DNA of 64,000 bases, taken from contig DASWIS010000008.1 in assembly GCA_036397555.1 (NCBI GenBank), forward strand, positions 186,001 to 250,000, in the 5' to 3' direction. Positions 51,570 through 59,951 of the stretch are shown piece by piece. Both the position numbers and the translations under genes were made by a program. This stretch comes from Candidatus Zixiibacteriota bacterium. Its GTDB lineage: Bacteria > Zixibacteria > MSB-5A5 > WJJR01. Under the pieces are notes generated by a model, which worked only from the letters and a program-made list of their open reading frames with translations, had not been told where the DNA came from and searched no databases. Within the stretch, counting starts at the first letter, position 1. Every line of letters begins with the position of its first letter.

Positions 51570-52871
51570 TCACTTCTTTGCGATCCGTTGCTTCCATTCG
51601 TCGAGCGTGTCGGTCAGCAGCGTCTCGTTTTCGAACTGGTGATATTTCACGATTCCCCAGATTTGATCTTCGGTGAGGTTCTTGTTGTGCTGCTTGGCGG
51701 CGGTGAAGATTTCATCGACCAGTCTTTTCTCCGGCTCAATTTGATGCTCGCGCAGCCAGTAGACGATGTTTGATACACCCGACATGAACCCGATATCGAT
51801 TTTCTGGCGCAATCCGAAGATCCCGGCGGGAACGCCAGAGTACACGCGGTCAGCAAGCCAGTCGTCGCCCTTGTTCCGCGCTTTGATGATCGCAGCGGCG
51901 TGGACTCCGGTGGCAGTGCGAAACGCATCATTGCCGAAGACCGGATAGTTGTGCGGCAAGGGAACATCGCACATCTCCGCGACCAGTCGCACATACTCGC
52001 CCAGTCGTGACGGGTTCCGATCGGAGATGCCGTCGAGGATCAGGTTCACCAACAGTTGGTCCATCGGCGTGTTGCCGACCCGTTCGCCGATCCCCAGGCC
52101 GGTGGCATGCACGCGATCGGCGCCCGCCTTCATCGCCGCCAGCGTATTGACGACCGACAATCCGCGGTCGTTGTGGCCGTGCCAGTCGACTTTGACATCC
52201 TCGCCGGAGTCGGCGACGATTTGGCGGACAAATGTCACGAGATTGCGGACGCCGTACGGCATCGCGTGCCCGGTCGTATCGGCAATGCAGATGCGTCGCG
52301 CTCCGGCTTCGATGGCGCACGTATACAGTCGCTTCAGGTCCTCCGGACGGGAGCGTGTCGTATCCTCGGTCACGTACATCACCGGGAGCCCGTTGTCGAC
52401 CGCGTACCGGACCGCGTCGTCAGTCAGCTTGAGAATGTGATCGATGGTCCAGTCCTCGGCGTATTGACGGATCGGAGAGGAACCGATGAATGCCGCGGCC
52501 TCGATCGCGAATCCGGTCTTCCGGACGATCTCGATCAATGGGGTGATGTCGGCTTTGACAGTACGTACTGCCGCATTGGGAAAGAGTCCGAGCTTCTCAT
52601 CGCGGATCACTTCGGCCATGCGCGTGATGTCGGCGCGGGCGCGCGGTCCGGCGCCGGGGAGACCGAGGTTGACCGCGTCGATACCGAGCGACGACATCAG
52701 CCGCAGCAGTTCGATCTTTTTTTCAACAGGGGGATCGGTCACCGAGGGGTTTTGCAATCCGTCGCGCAACGTCTCATCGTCGAGCTCGACGTCGCGGATC
52801 GAGTCGGCGACATCCGCTGCGTGGACGTTCCAATCGTAGATCAGTTTGTCGATTGTCGGCGTCTTCGCCAT
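51570..52871 (-). CDS. LeuA-like pyruvate carboxyltransferase (HMGL family)
   Basis: The product has 433 residues in the HMGL-like TIM-barrel family with isopropylmalate, citramalate and homocitrate synthases. The metal site and catalytic base are in ELDDETLRDGLQNP; the more usual form is DTTLRDGEQ. DWHGHNDRGLSVVNTLAAMKAGADRVHAT and GIGERVGNTPMDQLL complete the motif set. The C-terminal regulatory LeuA dimer domain is absent, so the enzyme resembles NifV/HCS or CimA-like short forms. Substrate cannot be fixed; leucine or a related chain-elongation reaction fits the dehydrogenase gene at 47393. The acyl-CoA gene block begins 15 bases upstream in the same direction. Confidence 0.85.
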   Translation of the reverse strand: MAKTPTIDKLIYDWNVHAADVADSIRDVELDDETLRDGLQNPSVTDPPVEKKIELLRLMSSLGIDAVNLGLPGAGPRARADITRMAEVIRDEKLGLFPNAAVRTVKADITPLIEIVRKTGFAIEAAAFIGSSPIRQYAEDWTIDHILKLTDDAVRYAVDNGLPVMYVTEDTTRSRPEDLKRLYTCAIEAGARRICIADTTGHAMPYGVRNLVTFVRQIVADSGEDVKVDWHGHNDRGLSVVNTLAAMKAGADRVHATGLGIGERVGNTPMDQLLVNLILDGISDRNPSRLGEYVRLVAEMCDVPLPHNYPVFGNDAFRTATGVHAAAIIKARNKGDDWLADRVYSGVPAGIFGLRQKIDIGFMSGVSNIVYWLREHQIEPEKRLVDEIFTAAKQHNKNLTEDQIWGIVKYHQFENETLLTDTLDEWKQRIAKK

Positions 52872-52885
52872 GCGAATGCTTCCGG

Positions 52886-54052
52886 TCAGGTCGCCACCGT
52901 GTCGTACAGTCCGTGCTTGATCAGGTTGCGAGCGATCACCAGCCGCTGGATTTCCGAGGTGCCTTCGTACAACTCGGTCACCCGCGCTTCGCGATAGAGC
53001 CGTTCGACATCGTACTCGCGCAAATATCCATAACCGCCGAGAATCTGGATCGCGCGATGCGTGACAAATGTCGCCATTTCCGAGGCGACCAGCTTCGCAT
53101 TCGCCGCCGCCGTGATGTGCTCGCGGCCCGAGTCTTTACGCCAGGCGGCCTCGTACACGAGCCACCGGGCCGCCGACCAGCGCGCATACATATCCGCCAG
53201 ATGCGCCTGGATCATCTGAAACGAACTGATCGGCTGGCCGAATTGCTTGCGTTCTTTGGAATATTTCAATGCGAGATCGATAGCGCGTTTGCCGATGCCG
53301 ACTGCGTGCGCGCCGACGGATATGCGACCGGAGTTCAGCGACTCCATCGCGACCTTGAATCCCTGCCCCGGCTGGCCGAGCAGATTCTCCTTCGGCACAC
53401 GCATGTCGGTGAAGATCAACTCCGTCGTCGGCGAGGCGTGCAAGCCCATCTTCTCTTCGATGTGCCCGACCGCGAAGCCGGGCATGTCCTTCTCAATGAT
53501 GAACGCGCTGATCCCGCGCCATCCCACCGACTTGTCGGTTTTGGCCATGAGGATGATGTAGTCGGCGAAGGCGCCATTGGTCACGAAGATCTTGTTGCCG
53601 TTGATGACATAGGAGTCGCCGTCGGGCACCGCCGCCGTCTCAATGGCGGCCGCATCGGAACCGGCGTTCGGCTCCGATAGTGAGAATGATCCGAACTTCG
53701 CTCCGGAGCAGATCGGGGGAAGGTACTTCTTCTTTTGTTCCTCCGTTCCGAAGGACAAGACCGGATGCGCAAACAGTGAATTGTGTGCGCCGATGATCGT
53801 GCAATGCGAAGCGCAGCCCGCACCGAGCTCTTCGAGGACGATGGCGTACGAGAGCGTGTCGAGTCCGGTGCCGCCGTATTGCTCCGGCACGATGATCCCC
53901 AGAAACCCTGTCTCGCCCATCTCCCGGGCCAAATCAAAGTCGATGGTGCCGGATTGGTCGAACTCCTGCGCACGCGGGATGAGCTTCTTCTCGGCAAAGT
54001 CGCGCGCGAGTTGACGGATCGCTTCGTGTTCTTCGGAGAGGGCAAAGTCCAT
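52886..54052 (-). CDS. Acyl-CoA dehydrogenase
   Basis: This FAD enzyme of 388 residues introduces a trans-2,3 double bond into acyl-CoA. The family start MDFALSEEHEAIRQLARDFAEK begins at the ATG at 54052. A GTG at 54082 that overlaps the upstream crotonase stop is also possible and would suggest coupling. FSLSEPNAGSDAAAIET and ITNGAFADYIILMAKT-like segments bind FAD, and the catalytic glutamate is in YGYLREYDVERLYREARV near residue 365. The C-terminal EGTSEIQRLVIARNL is typical of short-chain (butyryl) enzymes. With the next two genes it forms a beta-oxidation or butyrate unit. Electron transfer flavoprotein genes are not in the window. Confidence 0.95.
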   Translation of the reverse strand: MDFALSEEHEAIRQLARDFAEKKLIPRAQEFDQSGTIDFDLAREMGETGFLGIIVPEQYGGTGLDTLSYAIVLEELGAGCASHCTIIGAHNSLFAHPVLSFGTEEQKKKYLPPICSGAKFGSFSLSEPNAGSDAAAIETAAVPDGDSYVINGNKIFVTNGAFADYIILMAKTDKSVGWRGISAFIIEKDMPGFAVGHIEEKMGLHASPTTELIFTDMRVPKENLLGQPGQGFKVAMESLNSGRISVGAHAVGIGKRAIDLALKYSKERKQFGQPISSFQMIQAHLADMYARWSAARWLVYEAAWRKDSGREHITAAANAKLVASEMATFVTHRAIQILGGYGYLREYDVERLYREARVTELYEGTSEIQRLVIARNLIKHGLYDTVAT

Positions 54053-54078
54053 CGGATCTGTCGGCGCCGTAGCGCCGG

Positions 54079-54864
54079 TCACTTCCCCTTAAAATTCGGC
54101 GGACGCTTCTCCAGGAATGCCGCGCATCCCTCGGATTTGTCCTCACTGGCGCAGATGACCCCGAACTGCGTCGCTTCGTTTTCCAACCCGCTGGCGAGAT
54201 CGACACTCATCCCGAAATTGATGCACCGTTTCGATGTCGAAATGGCCAAAGGGCCTTTCGCGGCGATCTTCTGCGCCATGTCCGTGGTTTTGGCGAGCAG
54301 TTCCGCCGCAGCGTAGACTTCATCGACCAATCCGATGCGATGCGCCTCGGCGGCTGAAATCATCTCGCCGGTCAAGGTCAATTGCTTGGCCTTGCCGCGC
54401 CCGACCAGCCGCGGCAAACGCTGCGTGCCGCCATAACCGGGGATGATTCCCAGATTGACCTCCGGCTGGCCGAATCGAGCCGTGTCGGCCGCCAGACGAA
54501 TGTCGCAGGCCATCGCCAATTCGCAGCCGCCGCCCAGCGCAAAGCCGTTGACTGCCGCAATGACGATCAGCCGGGAGCGTTCGATTGCATCCAGCAGTTT
54601 TTGCCCGCGCAGCGACTTGTGGATTCCGCCCTGCACGTCAGCGATTTTCAATTCGTTAATATCCGCTCCGGCCACGAACGCTTTCCCGCCGGCGCCGGTC
54701 AGGATGACGACGCGGATGGTTTTGTCCGTCTCCAACGCCGCAAAGGCACCGGCCAGTTCGGCAATGGTCTGATCGTTGAGGGCATTGAGCAGCGCGGGGC
54801 GATTGATCGTAACCGTCGCCAGGGGCGCCGCACACTCCACGAGGATGTTTTCATAATTCGGCAT
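54079..54864 (-). CDS. Enoyl-CoA hydratase (crotonase)
   Basis: The 261-residue protein adds water to enoyl-CoA. The oxyanion hole is in AFVAGADINELK and GFALGGGCELAMACD. The two catalytic glutamates are in GGGCELAMACD (about residue 116) and FGQPEVNLGIIPGYGGTQRL (about 136). The C-terminal KSEGCAAFLEKRPPNFKGK is the usual ending. It converts crotonyl-CoA to 3-hydroxybutyryl-CoA and lies between the dehydrogenase that makes its product and the one that makes its substrate. It is 17 bases behind the 3-hydroxyacyl-CoA dehydrogenase gene. Confidence 0.95.
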   Translation of the reverse strand: MPNYENILVECAAPLATVTINRPALLNALNDQTIAELAGAFAALETDKTIRVVILTGAGGKAFVAGADINELKIADVQGGIHKSLRGQKLLDAIERSRLIVIAAVNGFALGGGCELAMACDIRLAADTARFGQPEVNLGIIPGYGGTQRLPRLVGRGKAKQLTLTGEMISAAEAHRIGLVDEVYAAAELLAKTTDMAQKIAAKGPLAISTSKRCINFGMSVDLASGLENEATQFGVICASEDKSEGCAAFLEKRPPNFKGK

Positions 54865-54881
54865 GATGCGCTCCCCCGTCG

Positions 54882-55742
54882 TTATGCCTTCTTCTCGTAG
54901 GTGTAGATGCCACGTCCGGCCTTACGACCGTGATACCCCGCTTCAACCAACCGTCGCAGCAGCGGCGGTGAGGCGTATCGCGTGTCCTTGAACTCGCGAA
55001 ACATGATTTCGGCGATGTAGTGGGTCGTGTCCAGGCCGACGAAATCCAGCAGGGTCAACGGCCCCATCGGGTGTCCGCAGCCGAGCTTCATGCCGTTGTC
55101 GATGTCTTCCGCCGAGGCGACCCCGTTTTCCAGCGCGCGCACCGCATCAAGCAGGTAGGGGACCAGCAGCAGATTGACGATGAATCCCGGCGTATCCTTG
55201 GCGGTGACCACCGTTTTGCCGCATGACTCCGCGTAACTTTTAGCCGCCCGATATGTTTCGTCAGAAGTGTCGATCGAACGGGTCAGTTCGACCAGCGTCA
55301 TGATCGGCACCGGATTGAAAAAGTGCATGCCGCAGAAACGGTCTCGGCGTTTGGTGACGGCGGCCATGTCGCCGATGGGAATCGATGACGTGTTCGATGC
55401 GAAGATCGTCGTCGGCGGGCAGAGGTTGTCGAGCTCTTTGTACTGTCGGGTCTTCTCCTCGAAGTTTTCGACGACCGCCTCGATGATCAAATCGCAGTCC
55501 TTCAGGTCCGACAGTTTGGTCGTCCCCTTGATGCGTCCCAATGCCGCATCGCGGTCCGACGCGTTCAGTTTTTGCTTCTCGACGAACTTATCGAGCGAAC
55601 CCTTGATTCGCCCCAGTCCGCGCTGAAACAAATCATCGGTCAGTTCGCGCACGATGACTTTGTAACCGGCATGCGCGGAAACCTGCGCGATCCCCGATCC
55701 CATCAGGCCACAGCCCAAAACCCCCACTGTCTTGATAGCCAT
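54882..55742 (-). CDS. hbd: 3-hydroxybutyryl-CoA dehydrogenase
   Basis: The 286-residue NAD(P)-dependent enzyme oxidises or reduces 3-hydroxyacyl-CoA. The start is ATG 55742, four bases after GGAGGG; the longer frame reading from 55826 lacks a signal. KTVGVLGCGLMGSGIAQVSAHAGY is the dinucleotide-binding fold and Glu/His for catalysis are in FCGMHFFNPVPIMTLVELTR. The C-terminal domain has GCGHPMGPLTLLDFVGLD. It is the first gene of the acyl-CoA block (hbd, crotonase, acyl-CoA dehydrogenase, LeuA-like). Confidence 0.95.
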   Translation of the reverse strand: MAIKTVGVLGCGLMGSGIAQVSAHAGYKVIVRELTDDLFQRGLGRIKGSLDKFVEKQKLNASDRDAALGRIKGTTKLSDLKDCDLIIEAVVENFEEKTRQYKELDNLCPPTTIFASNTSSIPIGDMAAVTKRRDRFCGMHFFNPVPIMTLVELTRSIDTSDETYRAAKSYAESCGKTVVTAKDTPGFIVNLLLVPYLLDAVRALENGVASAEDIDNGMKLGCGHPMGPLTLLDFVGLDTTHYIAEIMFREFKDTRYASPPLLRRLVEAGYHGRKAGRGIYTYEKKA

Positions 55743-55861
55743 GCGACCCTCCGTTTGCTCACGATGCGACAGTGCCAACGATCTTGTCAATCCGCCGCAG
55801 ATGACAGCGGGGGCGCATGATAACAAAAACCGCGGCGGCGGTCTGCCGAAAGTCTTCTGAA

Positions 55862-56400
55862 TTAAGCGTATTTCGGCCGCGGCCCTGCGACGTCCGAGCC
55901 ATCCTGCGTAACCCCAGCGGCAATCACGGCGCGGACATCGGGGGCCGGCTTGGATTGTGCGACCGTCACGGTTTTGTTTTCGTGCAACTTGCAGTCCTCG
56001 AAAAATCGACGGATTTCGCGGCTCGTGTGGCGCGGCAACTGGTCATGTCGGTGTAATCGGCAACCCCCACGGCGATGGTATTGTCGTCTTTGCGGCTGTC
56101 TTCCCGCATGCGCATCAAGTCGATGGCGCGCGCAATCAGGACCGTCGTCGGCGCCACTGCCTCGGTCGCCAGTCACATCGTGTCGCGCGGATCATCATCG
56201 AGGCAAAACGTCCGGAGAATGAATCCATAGTGGGCCGGATACAGCACCGGGCTGTGCAGGATGCGATCCACCGGCAACAGCCCGGTCGTCTTATCCAGCC
56301 CGGATTTGACCTTGGAGCCCTTGGGATTCTCGATCACCGCTGCTAACAGCGACGGGTCGCCGGTTGGGCACGTGGCCAGATCGTGCCAGGGATGCGACAT
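55862..56400 (-). pseudogene. Inactivated inorganic pyrophosphatase
   Basis: The start reads MSHPWHDLATCP, then ENPKGSKVKSGLDKTTGLLP and PVLYPAHYGFILRTFCLDDDPRDTM, which is family I PPase. A TGA (56173-56175) then interrupts the frame at the DPxD motif. The same frame continues with APTTVLIARAIDLMRMREDS and loses a few residues. A frameshift near 56050 moves the remainder (SREIRRFFEDCKLHENKTVTV) into another frame, where it ends at 55862. At least one premature stop and one frameshift are present, so the gene no longer makes an enzyme. The cell presumably has another PPase or a membrane proton-pumping one. Confidence 0.85.
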
Positions 56401-56412
56401 GACGGCGGGCCC

Positions 56413-57231
56413 TCATTGCCCGCCCAGTATCAACGGTAGTCCATCCTTGGTATTGCCGACCACAACGATCTTGGTGTTCGGCGATGTTGCCAGCTTCTCG
56501 GTTGCCTCGATCCCTTTCCACTGCAACAGCATTGGATTCAGACCACTGGAGACGATTTTCTGGAAGTCGGCGATGCCCTGCGCCTCAACGCGTTTGCGTT
56601 CGGCCTCCTGCCGTTCGCGGTCGAGGATGAACTTCATCCGCTGGGCGTCCTGGTCGGCGGCCAGCTTTTCATTGATTGCCTCGGAGATACGCGTCGGCAG
56701 CCCGACATTGCGAAAGATGACATTCTCGATCGTGATGAACTGATCCGTCAGTTCCTCCTTCAGAGCCACCAACAGATCGTGAGCGATGGTATCGCGTTGG
56801 GTCGCATAGATCTCTTCGGGGGTGTATCGGCCCGCGATTCGTCGCGCTTCGCCGCGCAGGGTCGGCGCGATGATCACATCGTAGTAGTCCGGTCCGACGG
56901 TCACATGCAGCGAATCGATGTACTCCGTGACCGGACGAAAGATGATGGAGACCTCCAACTGGATGGTGGCGCCGTCCGACGAAAGCACCGTCAGGTCTTC
57001 CTTCCGTTCGGCGATGCGCGTCTGGTAGACATTAATCGAGTTCCAGACCAAATGCCACTGGAACCCCTCGCCATAAATTTGGCCCAGTTGGGTGCCGCCG
57101 CTGAAACGCAGATACTTTACGCCATGGTGACCCGCCGGGACCTGCGTGCCGCATCCGCCCATTATGGACAATCCGACAATCAAGACCATCAAGCGAATCG
57201 GATTGGACAGTTTCGGTTCTGGGTGTTTCAT
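56413..57231 (-). CDS. SPFH/prohibitin-family lipoprotein
   Basis: The product has 272 residues from ATG 57231, after GGAGGACAC. Residues 1-26 are a signal peptide ending at Cys27 in LSIMGGCGTQ, so the protein is probably a lipoprotein and not an N-terminal transmembrane SPFH protein. The SPFH core follows: GVKYLRFSGGTQLGQIYGEGF, DLTVLSSDGATIQLEVSIIFR, then a coiled-coil-prone stretch (AADQDAQRMKFILDRERQEAE). Such proteins form ring or cage assemblies at membranes and guard proteases or transporters. No partner (FtsH, HflC or NfeD) is adjacent. Confidence 0.8.
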   Translation of the reverse strand: MKHPEPKLSNPIRLMVLIVGLSIMGGCGTQVPAGHHGVKYLRFSGGTQLGQIYGEGFQWHLVWNSINVYQTRIAERKEDLTVLSSDGATIQLEVSIIFRPVTEYIDSLHVTVGPDYYDVIIAPTLRGEARRIAGRYTPEEIYATQRDTIAHDLLVALKEELTDQFITIENVIFRNVGLPTRISEAINEKLAADQDAQRMKFILDRERQEAERKRVEAQGIADFQKIVSSGLNPMLLQWKGIEATEKLATSPNTKIVVVGNTKDGLPLILGGQ

Positions 57232-57350
57232 GTGTCCTCCCTCCCTGACATGACGAACAGTGATCGGCGCGAGCCCTCTGACCCCGTGGGTCGGAGTGAT
57301 TCGCGATTGCATGACGGTTATGTCAGGAAGAGCCAGGCGGTGTGCAAGCG

Positions 57351-58610
57351 CTATTTCTTCTTGCGGGTATCGATTGGTCCTGTGCGTGGCACATCGAGCG
57401 ATCGGCGGAATGCGTGCGGGCCGCCGTAGATGCCGATGTCCGATGGTGTCCCGTCGGGATCACTGCATTCAGCGTTGCCGTTGTCGATGAGTGGTGATCC
57501 GGGCTGCGGAAAAAACGTCAGCGTGTCCCACAACGGATCGACATGCACGTTGCCGTGCTCATCGGTGTAATCAGGCATGTCGCGCCAGTCGCCCTCGACG
57601 TTTTCCCACAGGACATTGTGCGTCATCGGCATCTGCAATGGGTGGCCGTAGTTCCACACGCCCACCGGCGGGCAGACCCATTGGTCCTTCCAGCCGTTGC
57701 AGGCGATGACGTTGTTGGTCAGTCGACCGTGCACCTCAGGACCCCACAGCCCGAAGCCGCAGTTGCCGTTGCGGAAGATCAGATTGTTGGCGCAATCCAT
57801 ATAGGATGTCCCGGTGGCGATGATCCCCCAGCCGAGATTGTCGAAGACGAGATTGTTGTGGCAGATCACGCGCGTCGCCCCGAAGGAGCCGATCCCCTTC
57901 CAAAAGTGTGAGACACGGTTACGGAAGACGGTCGCGGTCGCATCCCAGGTGATCCCGATCCCGGCGCCCCGCCCCGTGCGGATCTCATTGTCGATGATCG
58001 TCGCGCTCGCGCCGCGGTACAGGGCCACGCCGTCCCAGGTGTTGTTGATAATCCGGTTGTTGACGATGTAGAGCTCGGCGCCCTCGCGTCCCATAATCCC
58101 GCCGATCCCGACGATGATCGAGTCGGGATACTCGGTGTTGTCGCGTATCAGACAGTTTGAGACAGTCAGCCGTGTGTTGCGCGCGACAATTGCCGCATCC
58201 GTCGCCATGCCGCAGGTGTCGCGGATGCCGCCGGTGATCGTGAGATTGGAAATGCCCGCTTCGCCGCAATCATCGAAGAAGACGCCGTACCCCGCCCCGG
58301 TAACGAGGATCGTCTGATCCGGCCCTGCGCCGACGATCCACAGCGATTTGCCGCGCACGAGAAACCCATAGGAGGCGCGATGCGCCGTGCGGTGCTCCGC
58401 GCAGTTGCCGCAGAGCGAGTCGACGAATTCGACCGGTATGGCTTCGTAAGTGCCGGGGGCGAGAATGAGAGTGTCGCCGAGTCGGGCGGACTGAATCGCG
58501 GCCTGAATATCCTGCGTGACCGCCACCATCGCGGCATGTGCCGAAAGCGTGACGAGCGCGACGACGGCAAGGGCCGGTCCAAGCAGTTTGAGGGGCAGCA
58601 GACGATTCAC
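57351..58610 (-). CDS. Secreted right-handed beta-helix protein
   Basis: The product has 419 residues from GTG 58610, four bases after the apgM stop. A signal peptide (KLLGPALAVVALVTLSAHA) is followed by the first turn GDTLILAPGTYEAIPVEF and many Asn-rich rungs (SNLTITGG, VSNCLIRDNTEYPDS, IVNNRIINNTWDGVALYRG, DCANNLIFRNG), which is the pattern of parallel beta-helix proteins of the pectate lyase / NosD type. Several closely placed Cys residues may form disulfides. Whether it is a lyase or a structural or adhesive surface protein is unknown. C-terminal NGNAECSDPDGTPSDIGIYGG resembles the ends of bacterial surface-choice proteins. Confidence 0.75.
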   Translation of the reverse strand: MNRLLPLKLLGPALAVVALVTLSAHAAMVAVTQDIQAAIQSARLGDTLILAPGTYEAIPVEFVDSLCGNCAEHRTAHRASYGFLVRGKSLWIVGAGPDQTILVTGAGYGVFFDDCGEAGISNLTITGGIRDTCGMATDAAIVARNTRLTVSNCLIRDNTEYPDSIIVGIGGIMGREGAELYIVNNRIINNTWDGVALYRGASATIIDNEIRTGRGAGIGITWDATATVFRNRVSHFWKGIGSFGATRVICHNNLVFDNLGWGIIATGTSYMDCANNLIFRNGNCGFGLWGPEVHGRLTNNVIACNGWKDQWVCPPVGVWNYGHPLQMPMTHNVLWENVEGDWRDMPDYTDEHGNVHVDPLWDTLTFFPQPGSPLIDNGNAECSDPDGTPSDIGIYGGPHAFRRSLDVPRTGPIDTRKKK

Positions 58611-58614
58611 GATG

Positions 58615-59823
58615 CTACGCCCCGAACTTGGCCAATTTCTGCGCATGGGCCAAAGCAATCGGCAAGAGTTGCCGCATCGGCAGTCGCCCGAGTCCGCCGA
58701 CCTGGCAGGCACGCTCTCCGAACTGCGTCGAGCGGTCATGACGTACCGTGGCGGGTGCGTAAAGCAGCGCCGGGACCGGATGCCACGAATGCGCCTTCAG
58801 TTTCACCGGCGTCGAATGATCGCCGGTTATCACCAGAACTTCCGGGTTGCATTTCATCAAGTCAGGCAAGTGCCTGTCAACTTCCTCGATCACTGCGACC
58901 TTGCGGTCGAAGTCGCCGTCTTCCCCAGCTTTGTCCGTTCCCTTGACATGCACGAAGAGATAGTCGAACTCTCCCGGCGCGTCGCCCGCCGCTCTCATAG
59001 TCGAAGGGACATCCTTCGGCGGGTCGAGCACCGTCATGCCGACCAGCCGCGCGATGCCGCGGTACATCGGATAGGTCGCAATCGCGGCGGCGTTGATACC
59101 GAAACGCTCGCCCATCCGCGCAATCTGGGGTTGCTTGTCGATGCCGCGCAAGAGCAGCCCGTTGGCCCGCGTCTCGTCCCTGAGAATCATTTCAACCTGT
59201 CTGACAAAGTCATTGAGATACAGCGCCGTGGTTCGTGAGTCTGTGTCGCCGGCTTCAGCATCCAACGGCGCGACGCCGGTTGTCTGCGGATCGGTGTCGG
59301 CGACATCGCCGCCCAAATTCTTGCCGCGCAGCACAACGAGGCCACGGTGTTCAGAGACGCTGCGGACCATGACTTCGACCGGGGCATCGAACTTCAGCCC
59401 GGCGCTCAGCTTGTCCACCAATCGGCAATTATCATCATCGCTGATGCGCCCCGCGCGGCGGTCGATGATGTGCCGCCGGGCGTCGAGAGTGCAGAAGTTA
59501 AAACGCGCGGCGACATCGTCGTCGCCCAGCGGGAAATCGATCCCCAGCGCCTCGAGCACTCCGCGTCCGATCGGGTGACGGCGCGGGTCGTAGCCGAACA
59601 GCCCCAGATGGCCGGGGCCCGACCCCGGAGTAATCCCCGGCTCGACCGGATCGAAGAGGCCGGTTGCCGAGTGCGGCAGCAGCGCGTTGATGTTCGGTTT
59701 GCGTGCCGCCTCCAACGGCGTCATGCCATTGTCTGCGGGCAAATCGCCGAGACCATCCAGCACCAGAAAGACGATCCGTTGCCCGTTTTTCTGAATGAGC
59801 TGCTCGGCGGTGTGCTCGATCAT
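58615..59823 (-). CDS. apgM: 2,3-bisphosphoglycerate-independent phosphoglycerate mutase, archaeal type
   Basis: ApgM converts 3-phosphoglycerate to 2-phosphoglycerate. The 402-residue protein belongs to the alkaline phosphatase-like superfamily. The first metal aspartate is in IVFLVLDGLGDLP, a substrate loop is PGSGPGHLGLFGYDP, and the other metal ligands are in VHVKGTDKAGEDGD and ITGDHSTPVKLKAHSWHPVP. The nucleophile lies in the SGPGH region, as in this family. Archaeal-type ApgM is found in scattered bacteria. The listed start is ATG 59823; ATG 59847 and TTG 59850 are alternatives without clear signals. The beta-helix gene follows directly. Confidence 0.9.
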   Translation of the reverse strand: MIEHTAEQLIQKNGQRIVFLVLDGLGDLPADNGMTPLEAARKPNINALLPHSATGLFDPVEPGITPGSGPGHLGLFGYDPRRHPIGRGVLEALGIDFPLGDDDVAARFNFCTLDARRHIIDRRAGRISDDDNCRLVDKLSAGLKFDAPVEVMVRSVSEHRGLVVLRGKNLGGDVADTDPQTTGVAPLDAEAGDTDSRTTALYLNDFVRQVEMILRDETRANGLLLRGIDKQPQIARMGERFGINAAAIATYPMYRGIARLVGMTVLDPPKDVPSTMRAAGDAPGEFDYLFVHVKGTDKAGEDGDFDRKVAVIEEVDRHLPDLMKCNPEVLVITGDHSTPVKLKAHSWHPVPALLYAPATVRHDRSTQFGERACQVGGLGRLPMRQLLPIALAHAQKLAKFGA

Positions 59824-59951
59824 GTCTTGTTGACGGTCCGGTTGCATCAACCATAAGCGGTCTGCGGTCTGCGTTCCAGTCGCATTTCATCAGCAACCGT
59901 CGTTAGATCGACGTTGAACACGACCGCCGGTCCCGACTACATTCGCGTTCC

